Below, piece by piece: positions 1 through 12,237 of a stretch of DNA of 64,000 nucleotides. How positions within the stretch are numbered: the first letter of the stretch is position 1; each line of letters opens with the position of its first letter. The DNA is from Choristoneura fumiferana (taxonomy: Eukaryota > Arthropoda > Insecta > Lepidoptera > Tortricidae): positions 5,311,439 to 5,375,438 of the forward strand of contig NC_133498.1 in the NCBI RefSeq assembly GCF_025370935.1, written 5' to 3'. Under the pieces are notes generated by a model. That model saw only the letters and a program-made list of their open reading frames with translations. It did no database searches and had not been told where the DNA came from. The position numbers and the translations under genes were made by a program.

Positions 1-261
1 AGAATGCGTTGCTCTAATCGATCTGCCGTATTATTTCTCAGGCACATCGTGATATGCCTGGCCAACGTTTAGGCATATCATGAAATGGCGGCGTTTCACG
101 ATATGTCTAGGAATTTCGTGATCTGGCGGATTTTACGATCGGCCGCCGACACATACAACACTGACGACCGTGCCTACACGCGGCGAATTAACCGTAGATT
201 TTCACGGCGATAAACCGTGTGTGTACAAGAGGCCTTACTCTCCATTAAGTTCCTGGTCTTA
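1..261. other. Unassigned AT/GC mixed sequence, no gene seen
   Basis: No coding signal is visible. The first 130 bases contain short imperfect repeats of the type CGATATG / CATGAAATGGCGG, which looks like old satellite or transposon debris. The stretch ends at the TTA target site of the next element. Confidence 0.4.
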
Positions 262-647
262 GGTATCGTCCTAATAGAACGCGAATGTGCGATCATCGCG
301 CGAGTAAGCAATGCGACCATCGAGTGTTCGCGCGATTGCAAAACCTGAGTGTCCTATCATCGCGCGAATTGACGCCGCGAGCGAGCGAGTGCGGTGCACC
401 GCCGACGCAATTAACGCGCAAATTTCAATTAGGACACCTATTCGAATTCAATGTTTGATCGCGCGTTCGTACCTACGAACTAAGGTCGCGCGAATAGATT
501 CACAAACATTTGAGTCGCGCGACCGCGTCGTGCGATTGTCAGTTAGGACGCCTATTCGCGTTCAATATGTTTGATCGCGCGTTCGTACGAGTAAAATTCG
601 CGCGAACCTACGATGATCGCGCATTCGCGTTCTATTAAGACGATGCC
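262..647. mobile_element. Palindromic MITE, Harbinger-like, 386 bp
   Basis: The ends are inverted copies of each other over about 37 bases with about 3 mismatches: GGTATCGTCCTAATAGAACG at the left and the complement of CGTTCTATTAAGACGATGCC at the right. The element is flanked by TTA on both sides (259-261 and 648-650), the 3-bp target duplication typical of PIF/Harbinger elements. The inside is GC-rich and repeats GTTCGTAC and ATCGCGCGAA motifs; the open frame at 311-574 is not a gene. The family assignment rests on the target duplication only. Confidence 0.7.
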
Positions 648-749
648 TTATGCGACATATATCTGCGGCTACATTTGTTTTTTTTTTACTAAACAGATAT
701 TTCCCACCAAATAATTGAAACGTAACAAAATATTCAAATATTTTTTATC

Positions 750-870
750 AAACAGCTGGAAAACGAGCAGGCGGGTCACCTGATGGTAAGTGATCACCGC
801 CGCCCATGGACATCTACAGCATTATTAGGACTGCGGGTGCGTTGCCGGCCTTAAAATAGGCATTACCCTA
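750..870 (+). repeat. Lepidopteran interspersed repeat (GATGGTAAGTGATCACC family), copy 1
   Basis: Contains AACGAGCAGGCGGGTCACC, GATGGTAAGTGATCACCGCC and the following GTTGCCGGCC motif. I recognise this as a very common short repeat of moth and butterfly genomes. The same motif order recurs at 1165-1290 and, inverted, at 56235-56345. Confidence 0.7.
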
Positions 871-925
871 TATAGAGTCTATAGTATAGACCTTTGAAGG
901 TACCCAGATAATAGCCATATTTAGG

Positions 926-942
926 TATTTATGATTTACATA

Positions 943-982
<40 letters not shown>

Positions 983-1016
983 TATGTAAATCATAAATAT
1001 ATATATATATATATAT
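926..1016. repeat. (TA)n microsatellite inside a hairpin
   Basis: TATTTATGATTTACATAATTG is followed by a (TA)n run and then by its own inverted copy CAATTATGTAAATCATAAATA, followed by more (TA)n. The stretch could form a long hairpin. Confidence 0.8.
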
Positions 1017-1164
1017 GTTTTAAAATGTTTTGCTCTATTTTACGATCCTTAATTTAATTGCTCTTTTCTACCACTCAAAGGTTGACTGGCAAGGATCCCT
1101 TCAGGGATAAGTCCGCCTTTGTATTTAGCACTTTTTTGTTGTAACCTTTTTGTATTTCCTTTTT

Positions 1165-1290
1165 ATTCGACTGGGTGGCAAACGAGCTAGTGGGTCTCCT
1201 GATGGTAAGAGATCACCACCGCCCATAGACACCTGTAACACCAGGGGGATGGCAGATGCGTTGCCAACCTAGAGGCCTAAGATGGGATAC
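1165..1290 (+). repeat. Lepidopteran interspersed repeat (GATGGTAAGTGATCACC family), copy 2
   Basis: Diverged second copy: CAAACGAGCTAGTGGGTCTCC, GATGGTAAGAGATCACCACC and GTTGCCAACC occur in the same order and spacing as at 750-870. Confidence 0.65.
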
Positions 1291-1739
1291 CTCAAGAAAT
1301 CCGTTAACTTTAAGGGGACCACCTACAGGTCAAATGAAGTTAATTTCTCTAAGACACCTAGAGGTCTAACTTTTACTGTTTAAGAGATAATCAAGAGTTA
1401 AGATAATTAATTATTAGCGTAATGGTTCTTAATTTATGACGTTTTTCAAAGTTCATCACTAATCCGTTTTTAATTTACATATATTTAAAGAAAGTTACAC
1501 CATGTTGATCGATTTGTTTGATGTCACGTCAGTGTCACTTGTCAAGTTTATTTATTTTACAAGTTAACTATTAGCAATGACTGTGAAGTTAACGCATGAA
1601 AAAAACTTTTTTTTTGGAAGAAAAACATTTTTTTTCTTCAACTTGACGAAAAACTGAACTATCAGGTAGTTCATATCAATGAACTGAGCCGTCTGCCGAA
1701 GTTAACGGATATCATAAAAACACGGTGTATATGTAAACT

Positions 1740-2170
1740 GCCGAAATTTTTTTGACGTAAAGTGGGGGTGATTTTTTTTCTCATTTAACCCTATACTTTG
1801 GGGTATTGTTGGACAGGTCTTTTAAAACTATTAGGGGGTTGCTAAGTAGATTTTTCGATTCAGTGATTTGTTTGCGAAATATTCAACTTTATAAGTAGTG
1901 CAAATTTTCATTAAAATCGAGCGTAGTAAGTAGAGTAGTAGTCGAGATGGTAGTAAGTATATCAAACTTAGGTACAAAGAAAACTATAACGATTAAGTTT
2001 GCTTGAGAATTATTTTTGTTTGCTTGAGGCAATAGCAGCCTAAGGTATAAAATATACCTAAACTTGGAAGATTCCGTATAAAATACGAAATCCTTAGAAA
2101 AATATTACTTAATTTTTTCGTAGTGGCTACGGAACCCTATTTTGGGAGTGTCCAACACGCTCTTGGCCGG
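1740..2170 (-). repeat. Lepidopteran repeat (GGGTTCCG...CGGAACCC family), partial copy
   Basis: Collinear, on the opposite strand, with the more complete copy at 12238-12862. Shared blocks include the AACCCTATA-type block, ATTCAGTGATTTGTTTGCGA, TTTTCATTAAAATCGAGCG, the TATACCTAAACTTGGAAGAT block and the end TGGCTACGGAACCC followed by GTGTCCAACACGCTCTTGGC. It directly precedes exon 2 of gene A and may have replaced or displaced that gene's first exon. Confidence 0.65.
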
Positions 2171-2520
2171 TTTTTGGACAATAAAGAGTATTAACAAACT
2201 AACAAACAAGTTGGTGTCACTTGATTGCTATGGGGTCCTTTTGTTCTTAATTCTCATGAATGTTTCAGTTCTATTTTCTATTGTTTCATCTCAGTTACAT
2301 ATTTTTAAGCCCCAGCGCAAAAAGAGGGGTGTCTGTGCCATAGCTCTCAAACGGATGGACCGATTTCGATGTGGTTTTTTTAACGTATAACCGAGTTTCT
2401 TTGGAGTGATTTTTAGTTAATGTTTGATAGAAATCGGTTCTGCCGTTTTTGAGATATTGAACTTTGAAACTCGGTCAGTTTTTCAAGTTTTGTTACTTGG
2501 TCTTTTTCTATTTTTATTAG

Positions 2521-5500
2521 CCACCTTCACACACTGCGGCGCCACCTGAGGGTCAAAATGGAAGTCCGGTTCTCAAAAAGAAACGTCGTCATAGTGTACA
2601 ACATAGTACAGAAGTCTCAAGCGGAGGAAGTTTCTTTTGTAAAAAGGTACTTTATCAAAGACTACAGAACTGATATACCTATACTTTTATAGGTACGTCA
2701 TGGTCAAATGTCAAGGCTCTACCAGTTGGAACCTACCTCTTAAGGAGACCTCGCTCAACCGACCGTCTCCAGTTTCAGGGGTACACCATACTAGACGTGC
2801 TGAACGCGGACTGCTGGCGCCTCGTGCTGGACTACGTCCCCGTCAGAGACGTCGTGCGCTCGGAGCGCGTCAGCCGCGCCTGGCAGCAAGTGGTGCGGGA
2901 CTACCTGGCAGGTAACGACCAGCTGAACGCGGACTGCTGGCGCCTCGTGCTGGACTACGTCCCCGTCAGAGACGTCGTTCGCTCGGAGCGCGTCAGCCGC
3001 GCCTGGCAGCAAGTGGTGCGGGACTACCTGGCAGGTAACGACCAGCTGAACGCGGACTGCTGGCGCCTCGTGCTGGACTACGTCCCGTCAGAGACGTCGT
3101 GCGCTCGGAGCGCGTCAGCCGCGCCTGGCAGCAAGTGGTGCGGGACTACCTGGCAGGTAACGACCAGCTGAACGCGGACTGCTGGCGCCTCGTGCTGGAC
3201 TACGTCCCCGTCAGAGACGTCGTGCGCTCGGAGCGCGTCAGCCGCGCCTGGCAGCAAGTGGTGCGGGACTACCTGGCAGGTAACGACCAGCTGAACGCGG
3301 ACTGCTGGCGCCTCGTGCTGGACTACGTCCCCGTCAGAGACGTCGTGCGCTCGGAGCGCGTCAGCCGCGCCTGGCAGCAAGTGGTGCGGGACTACCTGGC
3401 AGGTAACGACCAGCTGAACGCGGACTGCTGGCGCCTCGTGCTGGACTACGTCCCCGTCAGAGACGTCGTTCGCTCGGAGCGCGTCAGCCGCGCCTGGCAG
3501 CAAGTGGTGCGGGACTACCTGGCAGGTAACGACCAGCTGAACGCGGACTGCTGGCGCCTCGTGCTGGACTACGTCCCCGTCAGAGACGTCGTGCGCTCGG
3601 AGCGCGTCAGCCGCGCCTGGCAGCAAGTGGTGCGGGACTACCTGGCAGGTAACGACCAGCTGAACGCGGACTGCTGGCGCCTCGTGCTGGACTACGTCCC
3701 CGTCAGAGACGTCGTGCGCTCGGAGCGCGTCAGCCGCGCCTGGCAGCAAGTGGTGCGGGACTACCTGGCAGGTAACGACCAGCTGAACGCGGACTGCTGG
3801 CGCCTCGTGCTGGACTACGTCCCCGTCAGAGACGTCGTGCGCTCGGAGCGCGTCAGCCGCGCCTGGCAGCAAGTGGTGCGGGACTACCTGGCAGGTAACG
3901 ACCAGCTGAACGCGGACTGCTGGCGCCTCGTGCTGGACTACGTCCCCGTCAGAGACGTCGTGCGCTCGGAGCGCGTCAGCCGCGCCTGGCAGCAAGTGGT
4001 GCGGGACTACCTGGCAGGTAACGACCAGCTGAACGCGGACTGCTGGCGCCTCGTGCTGGACTACGTCCCCGTCAGAGACGTCGTGCGCTCGGAGCGCGTC
4101 AGCCGCGCCTGGCAGCAAGTGGTGCGGGACTACCTGGCAGGTAACGACCAGCTGAACGCGGACTGCTGGCGCCTCGTGCTGGACTACGTCCCCGTCAGAG
4201 ACGTCGTGCGCTCGGAGCGCGTCAGCCGCGCCTGGCAGCAAGTGGTGCGGGACTACCTGGCAGGTAACGACCAGCTGAACGCGGACTGCTGGCGCCTCGT
4301 GCTGGACTACGTCCCCGTCAGAGACGTCGTGCGCTCGGAGCGCGTCAGCCGCGCCTGGCAGCAAGTGGTGCGGGACTACCTGGCAGGTGATGATGATGGA
4401 TCTCATCCCAGACGTATCCTTTGACGGCGTCACCCTGTCAAGATGAGTCCAGACTAACCCCAGGCTCTTGCATGGCCGCGAGCGTGACTAGCAAAGCCAA
4501 ACTTGGTGTTAAAAGTCCGGTTGCAATATTTTCAGTGAAGTATGCCATTTGCGTTGTGTAGGCCCTACACATAATGGCATACTACACTGTAGGTACCTGA
4601 CCGTATGAAAACTTGGGTCTCTTCTGAATAAATATTATTTTATGTGTTATATTTTTTGTAAAATGTCGTCTATTTTATAAATAAAGGGAGTATATATTTT
4701 TTTCAATAGTTTAATTTAGCATCGAGAGATCGTGACGTATCCATCCTAATATTTCTACTTGGTATCCAGCCGCGTGGCACCCGTCACTGGTAATTTAATT
4801 TCACTTAGGAATTTACATAAATAAAGTTTTAAAATCAGTTTTAATTCCACCACAAACAAAGGTAGGTAATAATGCCGGTGCTCAACATACGCCAGACCAA
4901 AATTATGAAAAAGCTTGTTAAAAACTAGGATTTTAATTTGAATCGTCAAGTTTGGAACGGAACGTTCCTACTGTTTACTGTTTTTTACCTAGAAGCAATT
5001 ATTTTTCTTCTCTTTCCCAGGTATCCATCGACTAGTAAATTTATATAACGATGACAATTTTTTCTTGCGACGCTCTTTATATGCCAATTGCCATGTGATA
5101 GAACTTCATAGACACGAGTATTTCATAAATGTTGTTGAAAAATGGGCTCCATTTATTGTATCGGTCACGGCACGTATAAATCAAGAAAAGTTGGAGGCCA
5201 TTGCACTGAATTGTCCGGATTTAAAAAGTCTGACAGCAAAGGTAAGACAAACATTTTCATTAAAACTAATTTTCATCACATTTTTACGTAAACAGCAAAA
5301 GCCATTTTCAACCTATCGAAGGCCCCGGGCGCTTCACTTTGGAATATTAGGGCTAAGATTACAAGATTTACAAGATGCAGCCCAAGGAAAGTAACGGTGT
5401 TTTTTTAATTAATGAATGGTTCCAGGTTCAAGTTCACATGATTCAGGTTCAAGGTAACTTATTTCTACTCAAATTAAAACTTACGCTGTATTTTTCTACG

Positions 5501-8500
5501 CTTTAAAATACAATTCAGTTTAGGCTCTAAACTGAACTGCATCGCTATTTCCTACCACGACGTTACTTTTGCGATTCAGTTCAAGCACGGTTTAGCGACA
5601 GCGATACATTTTCATTCACTCACTTCAAGCGATTTTCGTACCATGACGCTTAACTTGAGTGGGGGGAATTGAATCGCTTCAGTGTCAAATTTAAAGATTC
5701 AGTATAAGTTACTCATTCTGTCAATTCTTTTGGAATTATAAGTGTTTTACTTGGAATATTTTTAAATTTCAAGAACTTTCAAACTTTTATTCAAGTTTTA
5801 TAACTTTTCATAGGTACTCACGACATTGTGCTTCTTAACTCCTCATTGATAAAATTATTTTTTCAGTGAGAAAAGAGTTTCTATAAAGGTACTTATACTC
5901 TTTGGAAAAGAGACTCGTGGATTAGTGACAGCGTAAACATTTGATTTGTAATCAACACAACGGTTGTTAAGAACGCGCGGAATGACATAGAGTTCACATA
6001 GAGTTATGGTTTTCCAAAATAAAGAGGTTTTAGTATACAATATTTGGTTTGCATATAACGGCATCCCTTTCATTGAGACTCAGCTCTGAGAAATAAACGT
6101 CGTGGTACCAATTTCGACGATTCAGTTTAGGTGCCTGAATTGAACTGCTCTGCGTTTGGATCGTTTATGAAAAGATCATGGTAGGCCCCCATTACAAGTC
6201 CTTAAGGTGAATCGACACCATAATTAACTTCTGTGGAGCGAAATTATGCAACACGATAAAATTAGGAAACTTAAAATATTTATTAAATTAAAATTCGACT
6301 AACTTTTAATTTGTTAAATTATAACAAATAAAAAAAGTTACACATTGTTACTGTGTTGCACAATATGGCTCCACAAGTTAGCTACAGGTTTTGCACCTTA
6401 ATGCAACTTGCACGACTTTTCTTCTAGATTTAGACAGGGTTTTAACTGTCACAGAAACAACTATAATTAACTATAATTTTGTATATATGTTCCCGGCCAG
6501 TTAGACGAACCCATTAAGAACTTCACATACATCAGGAAGTGCAGCAACTTGAGGAGGCTCGTGCTACATGCAACCCAGGTATGTTACTCTTCCGTTAGTT
6601 CGTGTTAGGGTTCCGTACCTCAAAAGGAAAAACCGGCCAAAAGAGTGTTGGACACGCTTAAAATAGAGTTCCGTAGCCATTACGAAAAAATTAAGTAACA
6701 TTTTTCTAAGCATATCGTATTTCATACGGAATCTTCCAAGTTTAGGTATATTTTATCCCCTTGGCTGCTATTTACTCTTAAACTACTAATATTTTTTTAT
6801 TTTTGTAATGTCTCTGTACTGCTTTTGGTGATCAATAAAGAATATTTGTATTGTAATACCACCCGTGCGACATACAATGTTTTTCATCACATTTGCGAGT
6901 AAAATTGTATATTTGTAAAAGAAAAACTAATATTTTTTCATAAATTGCCGATACCGCTGATTGCGCTCTTGGCAGCGCCAGCTCCCCGCCGCCCTCCCCC
7001 CGCAGCATGTGCATGGCGTGCGTGTGCAGCGCGCGCACGGGGCAGCAGCACACCATGCAGTAACAAATTCATGCGACCGACCTTGGGCTTCATGACATGA
7101 AAATTAGTACCTACAGGCAATGACTCATTTACCGACCACGGGTTTCATGAAAAACACATTAAGGTCGAGGGTTTTATTTGGGGGGTTGCAACCAAAGTAG
7201 CCTGCATGTTACGACACTGTTTACGAGCAAGTGTGATTAAAAAGTGTTTTTAAATACAAGCTTGTACTTTTTTAACGTGATTTTTTTTATTGCAGTTGGA
7301 AGACGCTGTTTTGCTCGGTGCAATTACAAGCGATTACCTAGAAGAACTCGCCATCATAGGAGCCCGCTTGGTGACCGGGTTCTTCCTGGTGAGCTTGAGA
7401 TCGAACTTGAAGACCCTCATCCTCGAAGACAGCAACTGTGTGCGAATCAATTTCCTCCAACTGGCCCTCCACCGCCTGACCGGGCTCAAACGTTTAGAGC
7501 TGAACTCTCTGACAGACGAAATTCTACAAAACGCACACTTATTGCTTTACAAGATGCCGCATTTAGAATATCTGTCACTGACTAATTTCTATGGCTATAA
7601 TAGGATTAACTTGAGCGCTTTGCTGCCAGCTCTGTGCCGGCTCAGTTCTTTGAGGGAGCTCTACTTGAATCACGACTCCTGTGTGACAGGGGAGTGGATA
7701 GAGGCGGTCGGTCGCGGTTGTCCGGCCTTGCGAGTAGTGGACATCGGATTCTGTCTGTACGTAGGAGGGCGCAGTGTGGTCGCGTTGTGTCGGGCGCGAC
7801 CGGAACTGACGGAGCTGTCAGTGTGTCGCATCCCAGTGACTGACATGGACGTTCAGGCGAGCGTGAACTTCTGTGCGGACCTGGAGTTCTTGGACCTGTC
7901 GTGGTGCTACAGCGTGACGCGGACTCTGACGGGGCACCTCGCGTGGCCTCGCCCACGACCTCTGCGCCTCAGGCTCTTCGGGAATCGAGCGGAAAAGAAA
8001 GTAAGTTAACTTACTGGAGCTGATACCTTACCAGTGTTGCACGGGATAATTAATATCCAGATAATCATCTTACGAACGATAAATTATCTTAATAATTATC
8101 AAGATAAGATTACCCGCGTTAGGATGCACTATACTATAAACTACATAATATTAGATGCAGGTATATAAAAAATAAAATATTAAAAATAGTTTATTCATTA
8201 TACAAAATATGAGTAAGTGCGTCTTTTTAAGCATTAATATCCTTGTTTTTTAAGAGACACCGCTCCTCAACATAGTAAACTGTATAATTTTAGGTGTACC
8301 TACAGGTACCTACTTTAAGGAAATTGATATTTATATTTACTTAACTTATTATAAGAGTAGGAGTTCAATAACATAATGGTTTATGTTGATAGATTAGAAA
8401 GAGTTGAATTTACACGAACAATTTTGTCAACATGATGAGTGCATGTGAGTTGAGTGGCTAAGGACGCCTTGTAGGCTTTTTTAAATCTCGATTTAAGGCT

Positions 8501-9268
8501 TAAACTGACTGTTCTTGTATGGATCTGACAGGACTTAAGACCACTTAAACCTAAATTAAAAAGCCTGCAAGTGGACGTTAGTTATATGTTGTGTTTTTTC
8601 ACAGTAATTAAGTATTCTATGTCATAAGAAGTTTTTGTTTTTAACCAATCCAGTAACATAGTTTTGACTTCATAGCATGTACAGGGGTAAATATTTATAT
8701 GGTTATTTATGAGATTGTATAGTTTCGCCGATTGTGCTATTTGTAGTCGTTTCGCATAAGCCGTTTTCACATAAAGAGTTTTAATTATTTTGTGTTTGGA
8801 CTTGTTTTTTCGTCGACTAAACGTTGTTTCTGATTGTTAGACAGTAGGTATGTATTTTAAGGGAAAGATTTAAAATATAGAGCTTAAAAAATATACAGAT
8901 AGAACATCAGCAGTTTTATACAGTATTATATTTTAAAGTTATTATCATTGTTATTTATCAATTTGTACGTTTCTGATAATTATCAAGATAATTACAAACT
9001 GATGATTAATTGATTTTACGCATAATATCATAAGCAAATATGAACGTTAATATCATTCATTTAATGATTAAAAAATAATGTAACTTGAAAGATTTGACCC
9101 GCACAATGCACATACATACAGACATACGTTACGTTAATTTAAATAAAAGCTTGTAATGTAAAAACATATCGGCTTCGCCTAATGTTGGCTTTGTTTGGTC
9201 TCCAGGCACAATACGAGGGCATCAAGATTCTCCGTGACAGGCCTCCACACACCCCGAAGCGATACTAA
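2521..9268 (+). CDS. Gene A: F-box/LRR protein with a 13-unit F-box array (frame broken in unit 3; first exon not found)
   Basis: Predicted exons: 2521-2646, 2779-4386, 5021-5241, 6501-6578, 7296-8000 and 9206-9268 (TAA). Phases match throughout: phase 0, then 1 after the array (GCA G|), then 0. Exon 2521 encodes a basic Ser-rich segment (KKKRRHSVQHSTEVSS) aligned with the KRPRVWEPHST exon of genes B and C. Exon 2779 carries 13 F-box units. Exons 5021 and 6501 encode the linker region (VEKWAPFIVSVTA...; KCSNLRRLVL). Exon 7296 encodes about 235 residues of FBXL-type LRRs (RGCPALRVVDIGFC). The last exon ends TPKRY. F-box/LRR proteins are substrate receptors of SCF ubiquitin ligases. One base is missing in unit 3 (about 3085), so reading through the array loses frame; splicing from the donor of unit 1 or 2 would avoid it. 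No ATG exon like those of B and C was found upstream. It is either partly functional with an exon outside the window or a young pseudogene. Confidence 0.7.
2800..4386 (+). repeat. F-box tandem array A: 13 units of 123 bp
   Basis: Unit starts (CTGAACGCGG) are at 2800, 2923, 3046, 3168, 3291, 3414, 3537, 3660, 3783, 3906, 4029, 4152 and 4275. The period is 123 bp except for unit 3, which is 122 bp through loss of one C in GTCCCCGTCAGAG. Each unit encodes one F-box (CWRLVLDYVPVRDVVR, then SRAWQQVVRDYLAG) plus the linker N-D-Q. Units are almost identical: units 2 and 6 carry GTCGTTCGC where others have GTCGTGCGC. Every unit has Arg in VPVRDVV. After the last unit the donor reads CAG|GTGATG instead of CAG|GTAACG. 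Confidence 0.95.
6610..6790 (+). repeat. Fragment of the GGGTTCCG...CGGAACCC repeat in gene A intron
   Basis: Starts AGGGTTCCGTACCTCAAAAG and holds GTTCCGTAGCCATTACGAAA and CGGAATCTTCCAAGTTTAGG, matching the start of the 12238-12862 copy. It sits just after the small exon 6501-6578. Confidence 0.6.
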
Positions 9269-9399
9269 AATGCGAAATTTGTCTGTTTACAAAAATGCGT
9301 TTGGGAAAGCGATCTAACAAAGTCAGGACTTATAATTTTTCCTCTTCGTTAGAGGACTCCAAATGGTTTGACTTTGAGTAGTTTGTGTAAACAGTGTTC

Positions 9400-9405
9400 A
9401 ATAAA
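9400..9405 (+). terminator. Poly(A) signal AATAAA, gene A
   Basis: First AATAAA after the TAA stop at 9266-9268, about 130 bases downstream. This is a reasonable 3' UTR length. Confidence 0.5.
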
Positions 9406-9735
9406 AAACCATATCTACTATTTTAAATACCAAAGTAACTCTGCCTTGCCTGTCTGTCTGCTACCGCTTCACGTTTAGACCGGTAAACCGAGCGGCCCAA
9501 TGTGCAATAGAATGTACACAATAAGTTCAAGGGAATTAAGAATCTATGACAATGTAACAAAGTAAAAATTCTTTTGTTTTTCTATTGTTTTACACCATGG
9601 CAGTTTGACGGAAGTTTGACTTTATTCTCGTAACAATTAGATTCTAATTGCTTTGTCAATTTTTTTCAAAATATTTATATGGTGGGCTTCAGGAGGACAG
9701 AGCAGGCGACCGCAAAAAATATAAATACTGAACTA

Positions 9736-11400
9736 CAGTAGGCGCTCGGTAATCCGGCACCCATATCTTTTCGCCGATGCCGGATTATCGGAACTGGCGG
9801 ATTAACGGATTATCGGAAGTAAGCGGGAGACCTACTACAGATCCACAATAAAAGACTATATTATATGGTTAGGTATTTTTATTTAAAAGTGGCGAAATTG
9901 TTTTGTTAATCAATATGTATGTACCTATGTAGGTACATACTGACAAAACATTGTCTCTTATTCATGTTCAACATTTAAAACGTTTTCAGTTGCGGTAGAG
10001 GAAGATGACGCTTTGACAAAAAAATAGTCAATTTTCGCTTATTTCTTGCCAAAGTATTTATTTTTTATCATATTTTCTCTTCATTTCCTCAAAATTAGTA
10101 AAGTGTCGTCAATAGCGTCATTTTCCCCAACGGATACTGACATCTATTGATTTTAGGGCATCTTCAGTCTTCACCGAGATTTTCCTGGGACTAAGGAGGT
10201 AATTTCCAAATCATCTTGTTCAGAGCTAGAAGTAGCGTCATTTATTATTTCTTCATCGGTCACTACAGGTTGATAATCCGAGTTTTCTGCAAACCATTCG
10301 TCAATGTCTTGTTCAGTCAACTCTGTCTCATTATTTTGGAACAACATTTGCTTGAGTTCTGCAAGAGGCAGCCTCTGAATTCCACTCTTCTTCTTCGGGA
10401 TTTTGGTTCAGCGAAGGCCATAACTTTTTCCACGATGATTGACTTGATTTTTGAGGAACGCTGTTCCACGCTTCAGTTACGTTAAAGACCGCATCCCGGA
10501 TAACAGCATTCATCAACAGTTTCTTCTTTTTGTAGTTACATTTTATCATCTGTATTACATTCTGGTCCCTAGGTTGAAGTAATGGTGTGCAATTAGGTGG
10601 CATAAAAAGAGTTTGAATGCTACCATCCCTAGATAAGACATCATTTGGTCCACGGCCAGGTGCATTATTCAACAACATCAGAGCTTTACGTGGGAGATTC
10701 TTGCTTTTCAAAAGTCTACGTACCTCAGACACAAAATTATTGTGAAACCAGTCAATGAATAACTCTTGTTACCCATACCTTGTTTTGATTCTTATATACA
10801 AGTGGGAGATTAACATTTTTGAACGCTCTAGGATTCTTCGCTTTTACAATTAACAGTAGCTTTAGCTTATGAGTGCCACTAGCATTTGCACAGGGCATAA
10901 TAGTGACCGTCTTTTGACACTTTCCTGCCTGGAGCCTCTGACTCCTTTCTGTAAACATAAGTTTTGTTAGGTAAAACTCTCCAAAACAGGCCACTTTCGT
11001 CAGCGTTATAAACTTGATCTGGAATTAAACTAAGGTCGTTTACTTTTTTTTTAAACTTCTCGACAAATGCAGCGACGGCTGCAGTGCCACTAGATAGTTT
11101 TTCTCCAGTCACAGTTAGCAAACGTATTCCGAGTCTTGGTTTAAATTTTTGAACCACCCTTCGCTTGCTGTGAAGTTGGCATTCTTATATATTTTCTCAT
11201 AAAAAGTTAGTTTTTTGCCGAATAATATCCCCTGTAAGAGGCATATTACAGGCTCGTTCTTGAAGAAGCCACGTATACAACGCATCCTCCATAAGAGGAT
11301 ACTCTCTTACCTTGATTGTCTGTCGTGAACTTCTCCCGGAGTCAGCAGTGTTGGCGAAGTTTTCTATCTTCTCACGATTCTTTTTTATATTACTACTGCT
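9736..11400 (-). mobile_element. Degenerate pogo/Tigger-like DNA transposon
   Basis: The left end reads TA|CAGTAGGCGCTCGGTAATCC, the kind of terminal repeat used by Tigger elements with TA target sites. A broken transposase lies on the minus strand between about 11157 and 10331. Recognisable pieces of the DDE domain are VYNADESGLFW (first Asp region), LLIVKAKNPRAFKN, LMLLNNAPGRGPND (second Asp position altered to Asn) and LFMPPNCTPLLQPRDQNVI (third acidic region). At least two frame changes break it. I did not find a right-hand terminal repeat; the 11400 limit is approximate. Inactive relic. Confidence 0.75.
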
Positions 11401-11944
11401 CTCGTACGTCTATCACCCACTTTAGGCAATGCGGCCTCTGTACCTAGCCTATATTTTTCAGGTATGTCTGTGACACATAGACAGATAAACAGAATACAGA
11501 CGGATAGGACGGAATATTAGGGCCTTTTCACACATGATCTGTCCACTGCAACAAGTAAAAAAATAAAAACTGTTTATTGTAAAAACCAAATTAGTTAAAA
11601 TTAAAATGATCGGGGGTAGTTCCTAAGATTACCTACTTTTTTGCCTTTTTGGCGACATTAAAATAAGGTGTTGCAAAGTCATATTAAGATAAATTGTAAA
11701 TAATAATTATAAGTATTAAGTACTTACTTACAATATTGTAGTTTTTTGGTATGGACGTCTGCAATATTAATTATAATCAATAATGTCAATAAATATGTTT
11801 GAATATTGTTTGTAAATAAATAAATTTGTTTTTTTTTGTTACACTACATAAAAGACCTACATTTTGTCAAGCTGGAACCGTGTCGGGTTCTCTTATCGCT
11901 GTTCTCAGTCGACTTCAGTCTCCAAGTAGCACAAGTAAATAAAA

Positions 11945-12125
11945 AAATTAGGTACCTACTTTGCTCACCCGCGACCTTTATGATGCTACGTACGAGTAGA
12001 TGCAAACCTTCACTCTGTAAGAACACACGAAAATCATACAAACCCAACTAAAAGTATCACCACCAAATGACACTGACGCGTTTCGAACTCAACCAGAGCT
12101 CATCTTCAGAGCAACACAAACGTTA
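11945..12125 (+). repeat. Fold-back repeat arm (GTTTCGAACTCAACCAGAGC family), single copy
   Basis: Shares CTCACCCGCGACCTT, GTAAGAACACACGAAAATCA and ACGCGTTTCGAACTCAACC followed by AGAGCTCATCTTCAGAG, in the same order, with both arms of the palindrome at 39292-39853. Confidence 0.7.
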
Positions 12126-12237
12126 ATTCATATTTAGGGGTCCTGGTGGTCACCTTTGAGAGCGTCTGCCAAGCACTTACGGAAAAAAAAATACTGACAT
12201 ATTTCGCTTTTCTGTATCTACCAGTAAATTCCTAACT

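Noticed and set aside
311..574. 87-codon frame in the first kilobase
   Set aside because: It lies wholly inside a palindromic MITE and is made of its internal repeats.
2800..4386. The F-box arrays as a CRISPR-like or satellite array
   Set aside because: There are no spacers, the units are coding, and the arrays sit in frame between conserved exons of genes.
3078..4433. Long open frames on the opposite strand of all three F-box arrays (CQVVPHHLLPGAADALR repeats)
   Set aside because: They exist only because the 123-bp unit is divisible by three and stop-free on both strands. They have no exon context, while the sense strand encodes F-boxes that join in phase to LRR exons.
8033..9110. hAT-like element in gene A intron 5 (CAGTGTTGCACGGGATAATT start, GATAATTATC repeats)
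   Set aside because: I could not find a matching inverted end or target duplication, so I do not call an element.
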